From Castanea sativa (taxonomy: Eukaryota; Streptophyta; Magnoliopsida; Fagales; Fagaceae), in assembly GCF_040712315.1 (NCBI RefSeq), contig NC_134015.1, positions 49,817,964 through 49,881,963 of the forward strand: a stretch of DNA of 64,000 nucleotides, in the 5' to 3' direction. Positions 11,655-25,034 of this stretch are shown piece by piece. The position numbers and the translations under genes were made by a program. The notes beneath the pieces are model-generated. The model worked only from the letters and a program-made list of their open reading frames with translations. It did no database searches and was not told the DNA's origin. Positions within the stretch are counted from its first letter, which is position 1, and each line of letters opens with the position of its first letter.

Positions 11655-13671
11655 ATGTCTCCCTTCAAGAAATTAGCTATTAAGGGAGGTAACAGTAAGG
11701 GAAAAGAACCGGTCATTGATCTCAGTAGCTTCTCCCCTAAGTCGAAGAAGTCTCGATCTTCGACTGGAGTCTATGACGTCACTCGTTTAAGATCATATGC
11801 CGCTTATCAAGCATATCTGAATCACTTCAAGGATGCCCCCATGCTACTTGAAAGGGTTGTTGAGAAAAGATCTCTTCTTGATACGAACATTTCAAGATGG
11901 TTCGTGATAGGCCAAGAATGTATTGACCCTTTGTGATAAATTAACCAATTAATTAGCCAAGTGAATTAATTAGGTTAATTGACATGCAATATGCGTAGTA
12001 GCACAAACAAATCACCAACTAAAATAAAAAATGAAAAATAAAGTTGACACGATGATTTGTTTACGAATGGGGAAAACCTCCAAGGCAAAAGCCCCACGGG
12101 GTGATTTTAAGGTCACCACTCCCAAAAATCCATTATTATCACAACAAACAGTTACAAGTAAAGGAATCCTAGTACCTTATACCAACCTACAGTTGAACTC
12201 TTACCCCAATACACAATTGGATTTGTTCTGTAGTGACAATCTCTCCTTTTAATGCACGGCTCCCAGCACGTGACTAATCAATTGATGCGCGGATCCCAGT
12301 ACGCGGCTTACTCACCAACTTGAGAAAGATGTTGGCTACAAAGTTCTTTAGTTTTTCAACACGATAAAGATCACAAAGCGTCTTGGTCACAAAACTCAAC
12401 AACGTACAAACGCAACAGTTTTTTCAAGAGAAATATGAACTAAAGCAAATTCTGTCACTGGTCACAACTTGCATGAACAAAACTTTGCCTCACATTTGCG
12501 CAACCTTTGATGGCCCTTAAAATAATCCTTATATATGTTTAGGGTTGTGAGAAAAGAAAGTCCAAACATGTATACACGGATTGGCATGAAATCAGATCTG
12601 AAAAAGTGATTTTCTTAAATCTCGATAGATAGGGTATCTATCAAGTATCGGGCAAAAGCTGCCTTTTAAGCCTCGATAGATACTATCTGTCGAACTAGCT
12701 GTCGAGTTTTAAAATTCAGCACTTCTTCACTTGTTTCTTAGACAGATTTGTATGGCTTTAACACTTGAAATTGAAACCTTATTCCTTGAAGTAGTAAACA
12801 CATCTTAGATCTACCCAGTTATAAGTAAAGTGCGTTTTGTCAAAGGATTAGTCAATTCTATATTGACATATGTTCCTAACATGATTTACATATGTCCTAA
12901 CAGTTCACCTCTAAAGATAGGAACTACCTTTTGTCCAATCTTAATGATGCTTATGAAGAGCTGGTGAAGGAATTTAATGCAAATGCCATCTTCGATGGGG
13001 ATGAGCTGAGATGTTGGGTAAGGGGAAAGGACTTCATGGCCACACCTTCCTATCTTGCTATCATTCTGAACATCAACCAACCCGTGTTTGTCACACCACC
13101 GGTGTATGATGATTAGGATCCGGAACTTGACATGCTTTGAGATGCTCTTAGAGAAAACTTGGAGATCTCTCCCAACGAGAAATGAACTAGTGTGTCATCA
13201 CTATCTCCTGAATTGAGGTTGCTCACTACTATAATGTTTCATAATCTCTATCCCCTCTCAAGCACCGGGTGCATGAATCTTGGACGAACTTTATTTCCTC
13301 GTGACTTGATCACTGATGAAGAAATTGATATATGTTCACATATCTTCCACATTTTGTGCAAGACTGCTGAGAGGACGGCCTCAAGGAACTGCCTTCCTTT
13401 TTGTTACCTCATTTCAAAGATTTCGAAACTCAAAGGAGTATACACATTGGACAATGAATACCCTCATCCTATGCAAAGTCCAATCAACATTCACACTCTC
13501 AATGCTATCATTAGCCACAACCGAAAGAATGTCAAGCAAGAAAGTCTTGCTCCTCAAGGTGGTACAAGCTCTAGCTCACACTCCAATGATGAGAAGTTGG
13601 ACCATATATTGGCATCTATGCAAGAACTCAACACCAAAGTGTTTGGTCTCACATCTATCACGCACTCTTAG
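11655..13671 (+). pseudogene. Downstream ORF of family B: plant-transposon-protein-like, split by a solo LTR
   Basis: Start ATG at 11655 opens MSPFKKLAIKGGNSKGKE, a basic Ser/Lys-rich N-terminus. The sequence continues through LRSYAAYQAYLNHF and MLLERVVEKRSLL, and stops at a solo LTR (11932-12902). The frame resumes at 12904 with FTSKDRNYLLSNLNDAYEEL, then VKEFNANA, CWVRGKDF and a C-terminal half ending QELNTKVFGL. The VREFYAN.../V-R-G-K layout resembles the domain annotated as 'putative plant transposon protein'. That domain occurs in accessory ORFs of plant LTR elements, and its function is unknown. Stops at about 13114, 13138 and 13183 show decay independent of the LTR insertion. Confidence 0.6.
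11932..12902 (-). repeat. Solo LTR of family A (diverged member)
   Basis: It starts TGTGATAAATT and ends CATATGTCCTAACA. Its second half aligns with the family A LTRs (GATGCGCGGATCCCAGTACG, AGATCTACCCAGTTATAAGTAAAGTG). It carries the same CTCGATAGATA-type palindromes (12620-12710). No internal region or second LTR accompanies it, so it probably arose by LTR-LTR recombination. I could not find a clean 5-bp target duplication. Confidence 0.75.
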
Positions 13672-14467
13672 GACACCCGGTTTAATACAAAGTTCACCTC
13701 TCTCCAAACTCAATTGGATCAAATCCAAAGGAAGCTAGATGAAGAAGATAACTAGCTATTCCATGACAAAAAGGAGGAGATGGTTCACGTAAGGGGGAGA
13801 GAACATTGATAGGGGGAGAAAGAGCTAGATCAAAGGGGGAGAAATAAAATGAAGAGAGCAATAGAAGCAACCTACATTAAGCCTTTACATTTTCTAGTCT
13901 ATTTACTTTTTAATGCTATTTCTAGTTTATGTTCATATTTCATAGATTATGTTGTGTTCTTGACAATGCTTTATTTTGTACCTTTGCCTATGTAGCTTAG
14001 TACTTTTAGTTAATGTTATGCATTTTCTTTAGTACTCCACTCTTATGCCCTTGTTGGATTTTGTATCCTTGATGCAACTACTTTAATAGTATTGCATCGG
14101 TTGAGTGTTGGACATGCAAATGATACTTTGTATTGAGTTTATTAGCTTGAATGTTCAGATGTTCATTCATTGTGTGAATATTCATTGTGGTCACTATTTA
14201 TAGTGATTGTTCTTGTATGATCAAGCTATGCTTTATTGTTACATTCATACTTGCTTGATCGCATTGTGCTTGCTCCATATGTATTCCAAGATTTCTGCTT
14301 ACAATGAACTTTTGTGATATTGTTTTTAGGAAAACTTGTCTGTATGGTTCAAAAGATTCTTAGAATCTAGAGTTAGGTGTGAGTGAGTTTTGGCAACTGT
14401 TTCCAACTCACATTTTAAGTCTAAAGTCTGTTTTAGGGTTTTGTCACGGAATAGTCAAAGGGGGAGA

Positions 14468-15539
14468 TATTAAGATTGAATTTATTCAACCATTTGTTGG
14501 CTTTATTTCGTGCCAAATTTGCTTGTAATTCAGCAATTAGATACCTTGCATTTAAGTGGATATCATGTAAGGGTTGTGTATGAGATAGTGTGAAGAATTC
14601 AAGTGTATGTGCATTCAGAAGCATTCTCGCAAGTGGCTCGTGACTAGTGACTCACTAGAAATACCACACATATGAAATATGCAAGAAGCTGAAAGGTCAT
14701 GACAGTTGGAGCACTACAGGACAAAAAGTATAGTTTGGCCAGACAGTTATTTCGTGACTAGTCCCAGTCGCGAGTCAGTCGCTAGAACCCCCTGTTATGC
14801 AGAAAAATGACTTTTTACATTCTTTCTCATATCCTACTATAAATACTTTTATACCCACAAAATGTTGAGAGTTTCTAGAGAGAATTTTGAGAGAAAAACC
14901 CTAGAGAAAAACAATATTGACTCATCCACAATCTTACACCTTTGATTCTTAAATTCCTCTACTTTCACCCTCTCTGTTGACATATCTTTGAGAGGTTCAT
15001 TAGCCAAATCCTTATCTAACCATACCCATATCTATGAGGAGGTTATTTGGTGTTTGGGAAGCAGTTCAGAGATGACCAATTTATTTGGTTGATGCAATGG
15101 GCTTATTGCAAGATCCGGAAAGTTAAAGAAGACACAGTTAGACTTAACCTTGTTGAAGCAAGAAGCTTGGAAGGCTTAGGTGCATTGAGTAGATTAGGCT
15201 TGGAGGATCTATTACTATTCGTGTATCCCAACTTTATTCTTTAGTGGATCATTTCACCGCTTGGAAGGCAGTGGAGAGGTTTTTCGCCGAGTTCTTCGAT
15301 TTCTCCTTCGATAACACATGTCAATGTTATCTTTGTGTTTGCATCTCTCTAACCCTTACTCTTGTCTTTTAATTGCTACTGTGTTGTGATTAATTATGAT
15401 TTAGAGTTGTTTATTTATTTGGGTATTGCTTATACTTTTCATTCCGCACATCTATTGTTTGAGTATAAACTTGTGTTAGCTTTTTTGAAATTGAGGGTCT
15501 AAACATTCACTAGTGCTTTGCACACTAAGTGAGCTTTCA
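14468..15539 (+). repeat. 3' LTR of family B
   Basis: It follows the purine tract ending GGGGGAGAT and ends CACACTAAGTGAGCTTTCA. It contains the CTACTATAAATAC TATA-like box at about 14834. It is complete, unlike the 5' copy, and so gives the sequence that the family A insertion split. Short TCGCGAGTC-type palindromes occur at 14625-14795. Confidence 0.8.
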
Positions 15540-15787
15540 GAACTCAAGTTTGACAAACTTGAGTTCCAAGCAAAGATGAACCTAGGTAGAGGCCTAAGGG
15601 GGGCCATGGCCCTTCTGGGTCTAATTTTTTTTAAAATTTTATAGTTATTATATATTTTATTTTTGTAGTTGGACCCCCTTTCTAAAACCTTAGGCCCTCT
15701 TTCTCCGCAATAAGTCTAACAAGCCTCACCCAAATAGCAATTATTCAACCCAAAAATTTAAAAATAAAAATAAAAATAACAATAAAA

Positions 15788-16172
15788 ACATTCTCAATGG
15801 TGATTGTATTTTAGCCAAAAAAAAAACTATTTTACCATTAAAGAACCAAAAAATCATTTGTTATTGAAGAAGTTAAATCTAAATTTTTTGCAACTATAGT
15901 AAATTGGTATAAATACTAGTTGACTGTAGCAAGTTATTAAAAATAAAATACAATATTTTATTAAATTATATCTCTTCCTTCAATTAAAAAAAAAATCTCA
16001 AATTCTCTCACTTACTTTATTATTTCAAGGAGTTGTTTATATTATTTTAAATGAAGTGATAAAAAAACAAAATATTTGATATTGGGTGTATTATAAAGTG
16101 AGATGGTAAAATAGAAAAAGTAGCTTTTTGAGGTGCTATAAGTTAAAAATTTTAGCATCACCACTGTGAATG
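15788..16172. mobile_element. MITE with imperfect terminal inverted repeats (about 385 bp)
   Basis: The left end CATTCTCAATGGTGATTGTA pairs with the right end, whose complement reads GCATTCACAGTGGTGATGC. The interior is AT-rich and non-coding. Ends of the GAGCATTC...GGTGATG type are common among small plant DNA elements. Target duplication not resolved. Confidence 0.5.
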
Positions 16173-16222
16173 CTCTAACTTCAAAAAAAAAATTCCTAGC
16201 CAGCCTAGTATTAAAAAAAAGA

Positions 16223-16264
<42 letters not shown>
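16223..16264. repeat. (ATT)n microsatellite
   Basis: About 14 consecutive ATT units. Confidence 0.95.
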
Positions 16265-16266
<2 letters not shown>

Positions 16267-16799
16267 GTTTTTTTCTTTGTTGGTAAATGATTGCATCTTA
16301 ATATATTTAGAAATAATGATTTTTTTGATACTTATTTGGAGTTTTTTTTTTTCTTTTCTTTATACTCTGGCCTCCGCTAGCTTAAAATCTTGGGTCTGTC
16401 CCCGGTTCCAAGTTGTTGGAGGCCTAGTATCAGAGCTAGGTCACGAGTTTCACTCCCTGCAGCATATGTGTAGGTGTTAGGGGTGGGACTGTTGGCAGAG
16501 GCCTAGTGGGCCAATTCCAACATCCTACTAGAAGCAGAGGCCAAGTTGGGCCAAATCTCAGTCAACCTGTTAGCGCTAGGCTGCCACCCTTTAAAGTAAT
16601 AAATTTGCTCCCTTCCCGTCGGCTATGGCTTTTAGTGTAGTGGGTAAGCACTTCGTTCTAACACAAGTGAAACTGGAGTTTACCAAACTTGAATTCCAAG
16701 CATTATATGTTACTTAAGCTTGAAACTTGAGTTTGGTAAAATTAAATTTCACTTGGAACTTGAGTTTGACAAAATTGAGTTCCAAAAAAGTGTTACATA

Positions 16800-17977
16800 A
16801 ATAAACAAATTTGGCTGGATGTGTTTCTACTATATTTTTCTAAAATTATGCTATTTGGAAAAATTAGCCCAAGTTTCACACATTAGATTAAACTAGTTGC
16901 AACTTCACGCATCAATTGCTTCAAGTATTGTGTTTTTTTTTTTAAAGACTTTTACAAGTTTTTTTTTTTATCTTTTTATCTTTATAAATATATCATTATA
17001 TTATTTTTTGGTGTGTTTGATTAATATTTTCTTAAGGTGTTTCACATTCTTCTAACTTCTATTATAGTGCGTTATATTAGCCTAATATACAACTAAAATT
17101 TGTACTTTTTAAATTTATTATTCAAATTTGTCATCTCTTAAAGAATATGAAGATTATCACGATGATTAAAACCCATCACAAAATTGCAATGTTATCTTAA
17201 CCAATATTAAAATGAAACCAAAGGAATAAAAAATAGACTTTATCATAATTTTTTACCCAAACAATTGGTAGACACATTCAAATTCATAGCTATGTAGATT
17301 GTATTTTGATATAAATTCAAATTCCTATTTCCAAAAAAAAAAAAAACTAAGTATTAACTCCAATCAAAATCCAACCAAAGCTATAAGAGGGAGAAAGAAG
17401 ACTCATGGATGGAAAAATAAAATAAAATAAAATAAAAATAAAACCCATCAACCTAAATTAGAGCAACAAGAAAGAACAAAAATCCACCGAGAGAGAGAGT
17501 ACTCACATTTTTTGTGTGAGAAAAATATAAATTCAATGGGAAAAATGATATCAAATTTATACAAAATAAGATGGAGCGAAGAAAATTCAAAATATAAGAA
17601 AAAAGAAATGATGAAAGAAGTGTAATGGTAAAGTAAAGAGTAGTAAGGAGATAAAGAAGCAAAATGGGAGAGGAAAAGTTGGAAGAAGCGTAATAATAGT
17701 TGTGGACTAACAAGGAGAAGAAAAGTTTTAGCTTTTGTTTTGTTTTTTAAATAATAGGGAGAAGAAAAGTTTAAAAAGAGAAAGAAGATGTTGAAAATAA
17801 GTGGATGATATGGCACAATGATAGTGTAGCAAAATTTATTGCATACATTAACATTTTTATATTTTTTTATATGATGTGACTTAACAGAAGCTTAGCATTA
17901 GCTTTAACTCTTAGATATTATATAGATTTATTTTCAAAAATTTGATAGAATTAGTTGAAACTTGTTTTGATACACAG
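16800..17977. other. AT-rich stretch with no recognisable gene
   Basis: It contains T and A homopolymers, an (AATAA)n stretch near 17417-17440 and GA-rich sequence 17480-17800. It lies where the extracellular exon of the neighbouring receptor kinase would be expected; nothing resembling a lectin, S-locus glycoprotein or PAN domain is seen. Confidence 0.6.
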
Positions 17978-19651
<1,674 letters not shown>

Positions 19652-20799
19652 GAAGAAAGTGCTTGAGATAGCATTCCCTTTGTTTAGCATCTTTAAGCAT
19701 GCAAACAGTACTCTCCTTTCAAAGTTCAGATATAACAAAGTTTGAATTCTACATATAACAATTCTATAGAATTTCAGAATTTCTTATAAGTGTTCAAATA
19801 TTCTGCACAAAATTGAATATGATTTTAAAAATGGACAACAAAGACACAACAATGAAAGAGCACCGTTAAAAGGTCATAATTGAAGAGTTAAAACTTTCAA
19901 AAAATGTCATAATTGAAGAGTCGCAACTTTCAATACACTGTTAAAATTGTTACTAGCTTTAGAATCTTCACTTAAGGCACTTTTTTCTGCATAATTTAGC
20001 AAACTTTTGAAGCCTCAAACTGAGACACTTGACAAGAAAGAAATCCAATGTCAATACCAAAGAGGATGACTTACCTGGGCCCTGGTGTGACAGAAAGGAC
20101 AGAGATGGATGCATTCGGACTTTTGGAGACTGAGACAGAAGCTGATCGTGGATTACTTGCATGTCTGGTTTACAAACTAAACGTGGTGTTGAAGAGAAAG
20201 CCTTGATGGTATTGCTGATTGAAGCACCCGAAGATGAAAGTGGCACACTTACTAAAGTTAGGTTAGTTTTTTTTTTATTAATTAACGTTTTTTTTTATAA
20301 TTTAATTAGTAAATAATATATTAAATATTAAATTAAGGGCAAAATGATGTCAATTTTGGGGGATATCAAATGATAATGAAACTGTGGAGATAAAAGAATG
20401 CAAATTTTTAGATAATTAAAATGAAATATAGTGAAACTTAAAGGATGAATTTTGAAATTTGAGCTTTTTTTTGTTGTTAAAATATTATTTTGGCTTCTAA
20501 ACTTTACCCAAAAAAAATTCATCTTTAAATTATTATTTTTTATCTCATACTTCGTAAAGAGTTTTTTCATAAATAATTTAGAGATAAAAAAGAAATTTTC
20601 TTTAATGGTTTAGAAATGAAAAACAAAATTTTGGTAAAATTTAAGAATGAAAAGTAAAATATTTTTAATAATTTATGGAAAAAAAAAATTTCAATTGTTT
20701 AGAAACCAACCACTAACTTTTTAAAGTTTAGAGATAAAAAAACAAATTTTTGCTAAAGTTAAGAAAACAAAATAATAATAATTTTTTTTTTTTTCAGTC
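19652..20799. other. Intergenic; one possible orphan exon on the minus strand
   Basis: On the minus strand 20246-20074 is open, Ser/Pro-rich (PLSSSGASISNTIKAF, QLLSQSPKVRMHP) and ends in CCCAG/GTAAGT, a good donor site, so it may be an exon fragment of an unrecognised gene. The rest (20260-20800) is AT-rich with variants of TTTAGAGATAAAAAA repeated several times. Nothing else is seen. Confidence 0.25.
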
Positions 20800-21662
20800 A
20801 CGATAGGGTAATAGGCAATGGCTAGGGTTTATGCTTAAACCCTAAACTAAAACCCCATATCCCTTCCTCTACAATTCTCAAAACCCCATTCCAATCCCAC
20901 AAAATAAGAGAAAACCCAGATGCTTCTCAATCGCTCAGCTTCACTGCTTTACCTCCACAAGCTCTCACCTCCTCCTACTAAATTCTTTTCTCATTTCAAA
21001 CACTCATACTCTCTTCTTCTCTCTAACCCTTCACCTTTGCCACCACCACCACCATTACTTCCTTCATGCCCTTCATTTTCTTTGCCCAGGGCCAGCTTCT
21101 TTTGCCTGAACCCACCTCGCCAAAGACAAGGTAGACCTTTTGCTACCGCCACTGCTGCTGCTGCTGCGGAAAGGCTTGTTAACATTTCCTTTTTTGTGTT
21201 TCATTTAAAAAGAGGAAAAAAAGCTGTCAAAAAAATTGTCAAAAGAGATAAAAAAAAATTTTGCCAAAAACTGAAAAAATGTCAAAAGTTGAAAAAGTTA
21301 CACAAAAAATTACTCAAAATGTGTTGTTAACAGGCACCTTACAGTGTCTGTTAACACAACCCTAAAACAAAAGTCTGGAGGAGAGTGAGAAAAAATAATG
21401 AGAGCAGTAAACGGTACATTTGTGTTGCAGCCACCCTTACAGTAAATGGAAAGAAAACTGCTGGGGCAGTCTTGAAACAGATGTTTACAGATGCCAATTG
21501 GGTCAGTGGAAACTACCTCCATTGTCACAACCCCAGGCGCCCCATCTATTTCTGGTTGCCTCTATTTTCTCTAGTGATATTCTTTTCCCCTTGCTAGTAA
21601 CACATAGTGAAATATTAGGTTTACTGCTGGCTCAATGGAAAATTTTCGGTATCACAATGTGC

Positions 21663-21694
<32 letters not shown>

Positions 21695-22600
21695 AAAATT
21701 ATAGTATGTATATTAACTATAGTGTGTACTATTTAGGTCTCTTCCTCTAAAGAGTAAGTGCATGGTGATGTAATGACTTATCTTAACAACAATTGCTAAA
21801 TGCCAGTTCAGTCACTTACATTTAGCCCACTATAAGGCTGTTTACAACCATGCAAAAGAATTATATTATGGTGCCATAGCACATGAAATGATGAAATCAT
21901 ACACATGGTTGGAGATGTTTACTCCATGCACTATGTTCATATATGTATGCATATACGTCTTTTTCTATATTTCCATGGTGATCCTTTTGATTCACATTGT
22001 CAATGCCTAAATGCTATCGGTGGGCATGAGTTCAGTTATAAATTTTGGACCACTTCAGGCTCAGGGCCAGTGACAATTTAATCCCTTGCTTGGTACATTG
22101 AAGTAGTCTGTAGATGAGCATTATTAATTTTTCTGTGTAATAACTAATAACGAAATATTGGATAATAGAATTGAGAGGGATGGTCAGGTCATATATATGA
22201 AATTTGTGATACATACCCATCGCTCCTGAACTGTGTGGGTCAAAATTATGATATCTTCCACTTTAGCAGATCCTTAGCCAACTCATTGGCAATTTGGCAA
22301 ATGATTTAACAATAGCTTGATTGCATTGCCAATCATTAGTGTAGAATTCAGGTGAGGCCTTGCATGTTTGTTGGGTGGAGCCCATAGGTGTGCAGCCATT
22401 ATCATGTGCTTAGCTCATGGAAATTAGTGTCGATTAGGAACGGGAGGAGTCAGAAGGAGGGAATTTAACCTCAACTAATACTTCAGGTGGGAAAAAAAAA
22501 TGCAACTCGAGTGATTTATGTTGCGATATATCTCCTTATGTTCCAGTTCTAGCCAAATTGCGTGACCTTTTTATCTAGTAATGACTTAGGGAACTCACGG
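20800..22600 (+). pseudogene. Internally deleted duplicate of the RH22-like helicase gene
   Basis: 20820-21172 aligns with the promoter/leader and exon 1 of the helicase gene at 45300-45656, including the start [20 protein letters not shown]. At 21173 homology stops and about 195 bp of unrelated, Lys-codon-rich sequence bounded by GTTAACA motifs follows. At about 21368 homology resumes within exon 4 (parent 51263) and continues through the splice site into intron 4 up to about 22600 (parent 52520). Exons 2, 3, most of exon 4 and everything after intron 4 are missing, so all helicase motifs except the region around the third are lost. The exon 4 donor CAG/GTGCC is CAGGCGCC here, and a TAA appears in the retained exon piece. 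Retained intron sequence excludes a processed copy. Confidence 0.88.
21664..21691. repeat. (GT)n microsatellite
   Basis: About 14 GT units in the duplicated intron. The parent gene has a (TA)n tract at the same place (51621-51639). Confidence 0.95.
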
Positions 22601-23706
22601 TTTTCTTTTTATCTGGAGTTGACTCAACACACCCTGCATCAAATTGTCTCATTTTTATCATAATCAAACACTATTCATTTATAATATATACCACCACCAA
22701 TGTTGGCACTTAAATTGGAGTGTGAGGTTGTAAAATAGCTAACCACCACCAATGGTGATGCTCTAAAGAAAAAGTAAACTAATTTAATAATTAGAGTAAA
22801 GAAGCATATAAATTTTGAGATATTAAAAATTAAATTAGTAGCAAGTAGCAATGTATCACAAAGATCAACCTACTCAAAATATATAACGAGTCAATGACAA
22901 AGTTTTCTTTATCACATCAATGAGTTAAAAATTAAAAATAGAGAGACAAACCACGTAGAAAGGGCAATAAAGTGACAACAAATATTAATTTTTCTCCAAT
23001 ATTCCACCATAAGCATGTTTTAAGGTTTTTTTTTTCGCTTTTGTTTATAATACTAAGACAGTGGGTATGCTAAAAGTCATGAAGAAAAAAGAAATGTATG
23101 GTGTAAGTTTAGGCAATTGTTGAGAGATTAATGAGATAACAGTAAAAATAAATAAATGTGATATTCTAGGTAACAGTAAAAAAACTTAACAAAAAGAGGT
23201 AAAAAAAACAAAACCTAAATTCAAAATTAAAGCGCTATATGGCAGAACATCATGCATTCTCGCATTATATATATATATATTGATATTGATCGGATACTTC
23301 CTAACTTTTGCCCCCAAAAAAAGGCACGAAGGAGGAGGAATGCGTCAAATTGTAGATTTATGGAGTTCAAAAAAATGATGAAGTGCAAGAGCATTTTCCA
23401 CAGAGTTCAAAAAAATGAGCAGCATTCACATAAGTTAGCATTTAGGTAAGGAATTATCCATTCATTAAGAAAAGAAGGAAAAAGCTTTTGAGAAATGGAC
23501 CTATTGACAATTTGACATAATGCAAAAATGTAAAAAGCACATTGAATACCTTCATGGTGAACCCTATAATCTATCAGACCATGGCAAAGCCACAGTAAGA
23601 GAGGATGTACCAGTGGACCACTGCTAGATCTTAGAAACAGAAAAACTACACCTTCACTTCCAATGTTAATCTTCTTCCCCTCACCATCCCCATCCCCATC
23701 CCCCCA
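22601..23706. other. Intergenic, no gene seen
   Basis: AT-rich sequence with a short (AT)n run at 23266-23280 and no coding match on either strand. Confidence 0.6.
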
Positions 23707-24694
23707 TCAATTGTGGAAGTCCCATTTTGTCCCTCTCCCTTTCACAATTCTCATACTACCACCCACTCTATTGGGACATAGAGCAACTTGCAGCTCGGAA
23801 TCAGCAACCACATATTGATATGATCCCAATGAGTAACATCTTGCATCCAAACTACTACTGCTGGTCTCTCCCACTCCTCTCTCTACTACAGCTCCTACTC
23901 CATCATTTGAGATTCTAAATTTGCCAAGTCCCACAGAAAATACACTCTTTTCACTAATAATGGCATTTTCTACAGGCTTTTGACCAGAAAGAAACCCACT
24001 TGCCCCATTGCTTGAAAACCCATTTTCTTCCCTTGGGTCCTCAAAACAAAAAACTGAGTTTTCAATGGAAAGCCCAACAACCACAGGTGTGTAAAGGTTC
24101 CCTCTACAAAGAGGGCAAGTTGAATTAGATAGTAACCATGTGCCTATACAACCAATATGAAAAGCATGGCTAAACATTGGAAGCAACCTCAACTTGTCTT
24201 GTTCTGAAAACTCCCAAAGACAAACTGCACAATCAAATGGCTCTTTCAGACCCATTATCTCTTTATAGAGGAAAACTAGGAGAGCATCTGTGAAAGCTTG
24301 ATCTAGGTCAGAATCAAGAAAGTTGAAAGGGTTGTTGCATTTGTCTCTTAAAAGCATCAGACTCAGAAATCTCTGGGTGTCTGTTTGATTCACTGATTGA
24401 TGATGAAGATCTATGTTTTGTGAGAAATCTAATAGGCAAGTGAAGTAGATCAGATATAAAAAAGATGACAGCTAGAATAACTATGATAAAAAGAATTGCT
24501 GGGCTTATGTTACTTCCAGATAATGATGATGGGCTCGGTTGTTTCTGGTAATCAGGATTATACGGCAATGAAGGAGAAGAAGAAGGTGAAAGTAGATGAG
24601 CGAGAGCAGGGCTGGTGAGAAAACCATTTCTCAGTCTGACTTGAGATGGAACCAAAGACATTTTAGGATATTGACATACTAAATTCACCACCAT
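23707..24694 (-). pseudogene. ATL-family RING-H2 protein gene, frameshifted and lacking one zinc ligand
   Basis: Two overlapping minus-strand frames make one intronless ATL-like protein. The first (24694-24314) has one transmembrane helix (residues 64-82, PAILFIIVILAVIFFIS) and the SESDAF...RQMQQ segment typical of ATL46/ATL13-like proteins. The second (24393-23707) carries the RING and a C-terminal tail. An extra base in a CCC run near 24325 shifts the frame between them. In the second frame the RING-H2 ligands are C55, C58, H76, H79, C82, C93 and C96. The position of the third cysteine is Phe74 (LPMFSHAFH, where relatives have LP-x-CSH). The conserved GLD has become DLD. Intact relatives are membrane-anchored E3 ubiquitin ligases. 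With a frameshift and a missing zinc ligand this is probably dead, unless the base is a sequence error. Confidence 0.8.
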
Positions 24695-25034
24695 TTTTTA
24701 TCAACTGAATTGCAACAAACACTCAGTTATCAATGTGTTAAGTGTAACCCTCAAGACACAATTTTTCCTTGCTACCTTTGACAACAAAGAATCAAACCCC
24801 GACTCATGTAATGTGGCAAACAAGCAAATAGTCAATTGTATTTCTTGCACTCACAAGAAACCCAAATACAGTTTAATCAAATAATATGCAGAAAGAATCT
24901 AATTTTATTTTGACTCAGATTTGTAAACCAAACTGGTTAAAAGGAAAATATTTTATTGCTACCAGAAACTCCAGTTCTTATCTTTTGCATTGACAAGAAT
25001 GAACATTGAAAAAGGAACAGCTTTTCATAGACAG

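Larger units (their letters stand above)
5365..15539 (+). mobile_element. Copia LTR retrotransposon (family B) with extra 3' ORF, degenerate, hosting nested insertions
   Basis: The element runs 5' LTR remnant (5365-6072), primer binding site, short upstream ORF, protease, integrase, reverse transcriptase, RNase H (to 9525), a long 3' region with a second ORF (11655-13671), a purine tract AAAGGGGGAGAT near 14457-14468, and 3' LTR (to 15539). Protease-integrase-RT-RNase H order marks it as Ty1/Copia. The 5' LTR is split by the family A element, so its first part lies left of the window. A coding region downstream of pol recalls SIRE/Maximus-type elements, but I assign no lineage. Many stops make it non-functional. 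Confidence 0.85.
15540..16490. mobile_element. Degenerate TIR-type element remnant with nested MITE
   Basis: The left part has GAGGCCTAAGGGGGGCC (15591-15607) and the right part has CTTGGGTCTGTCCCCGG (16388-16405). Such sequences are common at the ends of plant non-autonomous DNA elements, but I could not pair exact termini. Around 15540-15570 and 16665-16790 lie related palindromic motifs AACTTGAGTTTGACAAA. A CTAGTATCAGAGC sequence near 16423 looks like a stray retroelement primer site. No gene is visible. Confidence 0.3.

Noticed and set aside
13316..13738. Second open frame (140 codons) over the family B downstream ORF
   Set aside because: It is a shifted-frame shadow of 13192-13671, which carries the family-like sequence.
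20920..21330. 136-codon ORF as an independent gene
   Set aside because: The first 80 codons are RH22 exon 1 and the rest is filler DNA after the deletion point; better described as a pseudogene.
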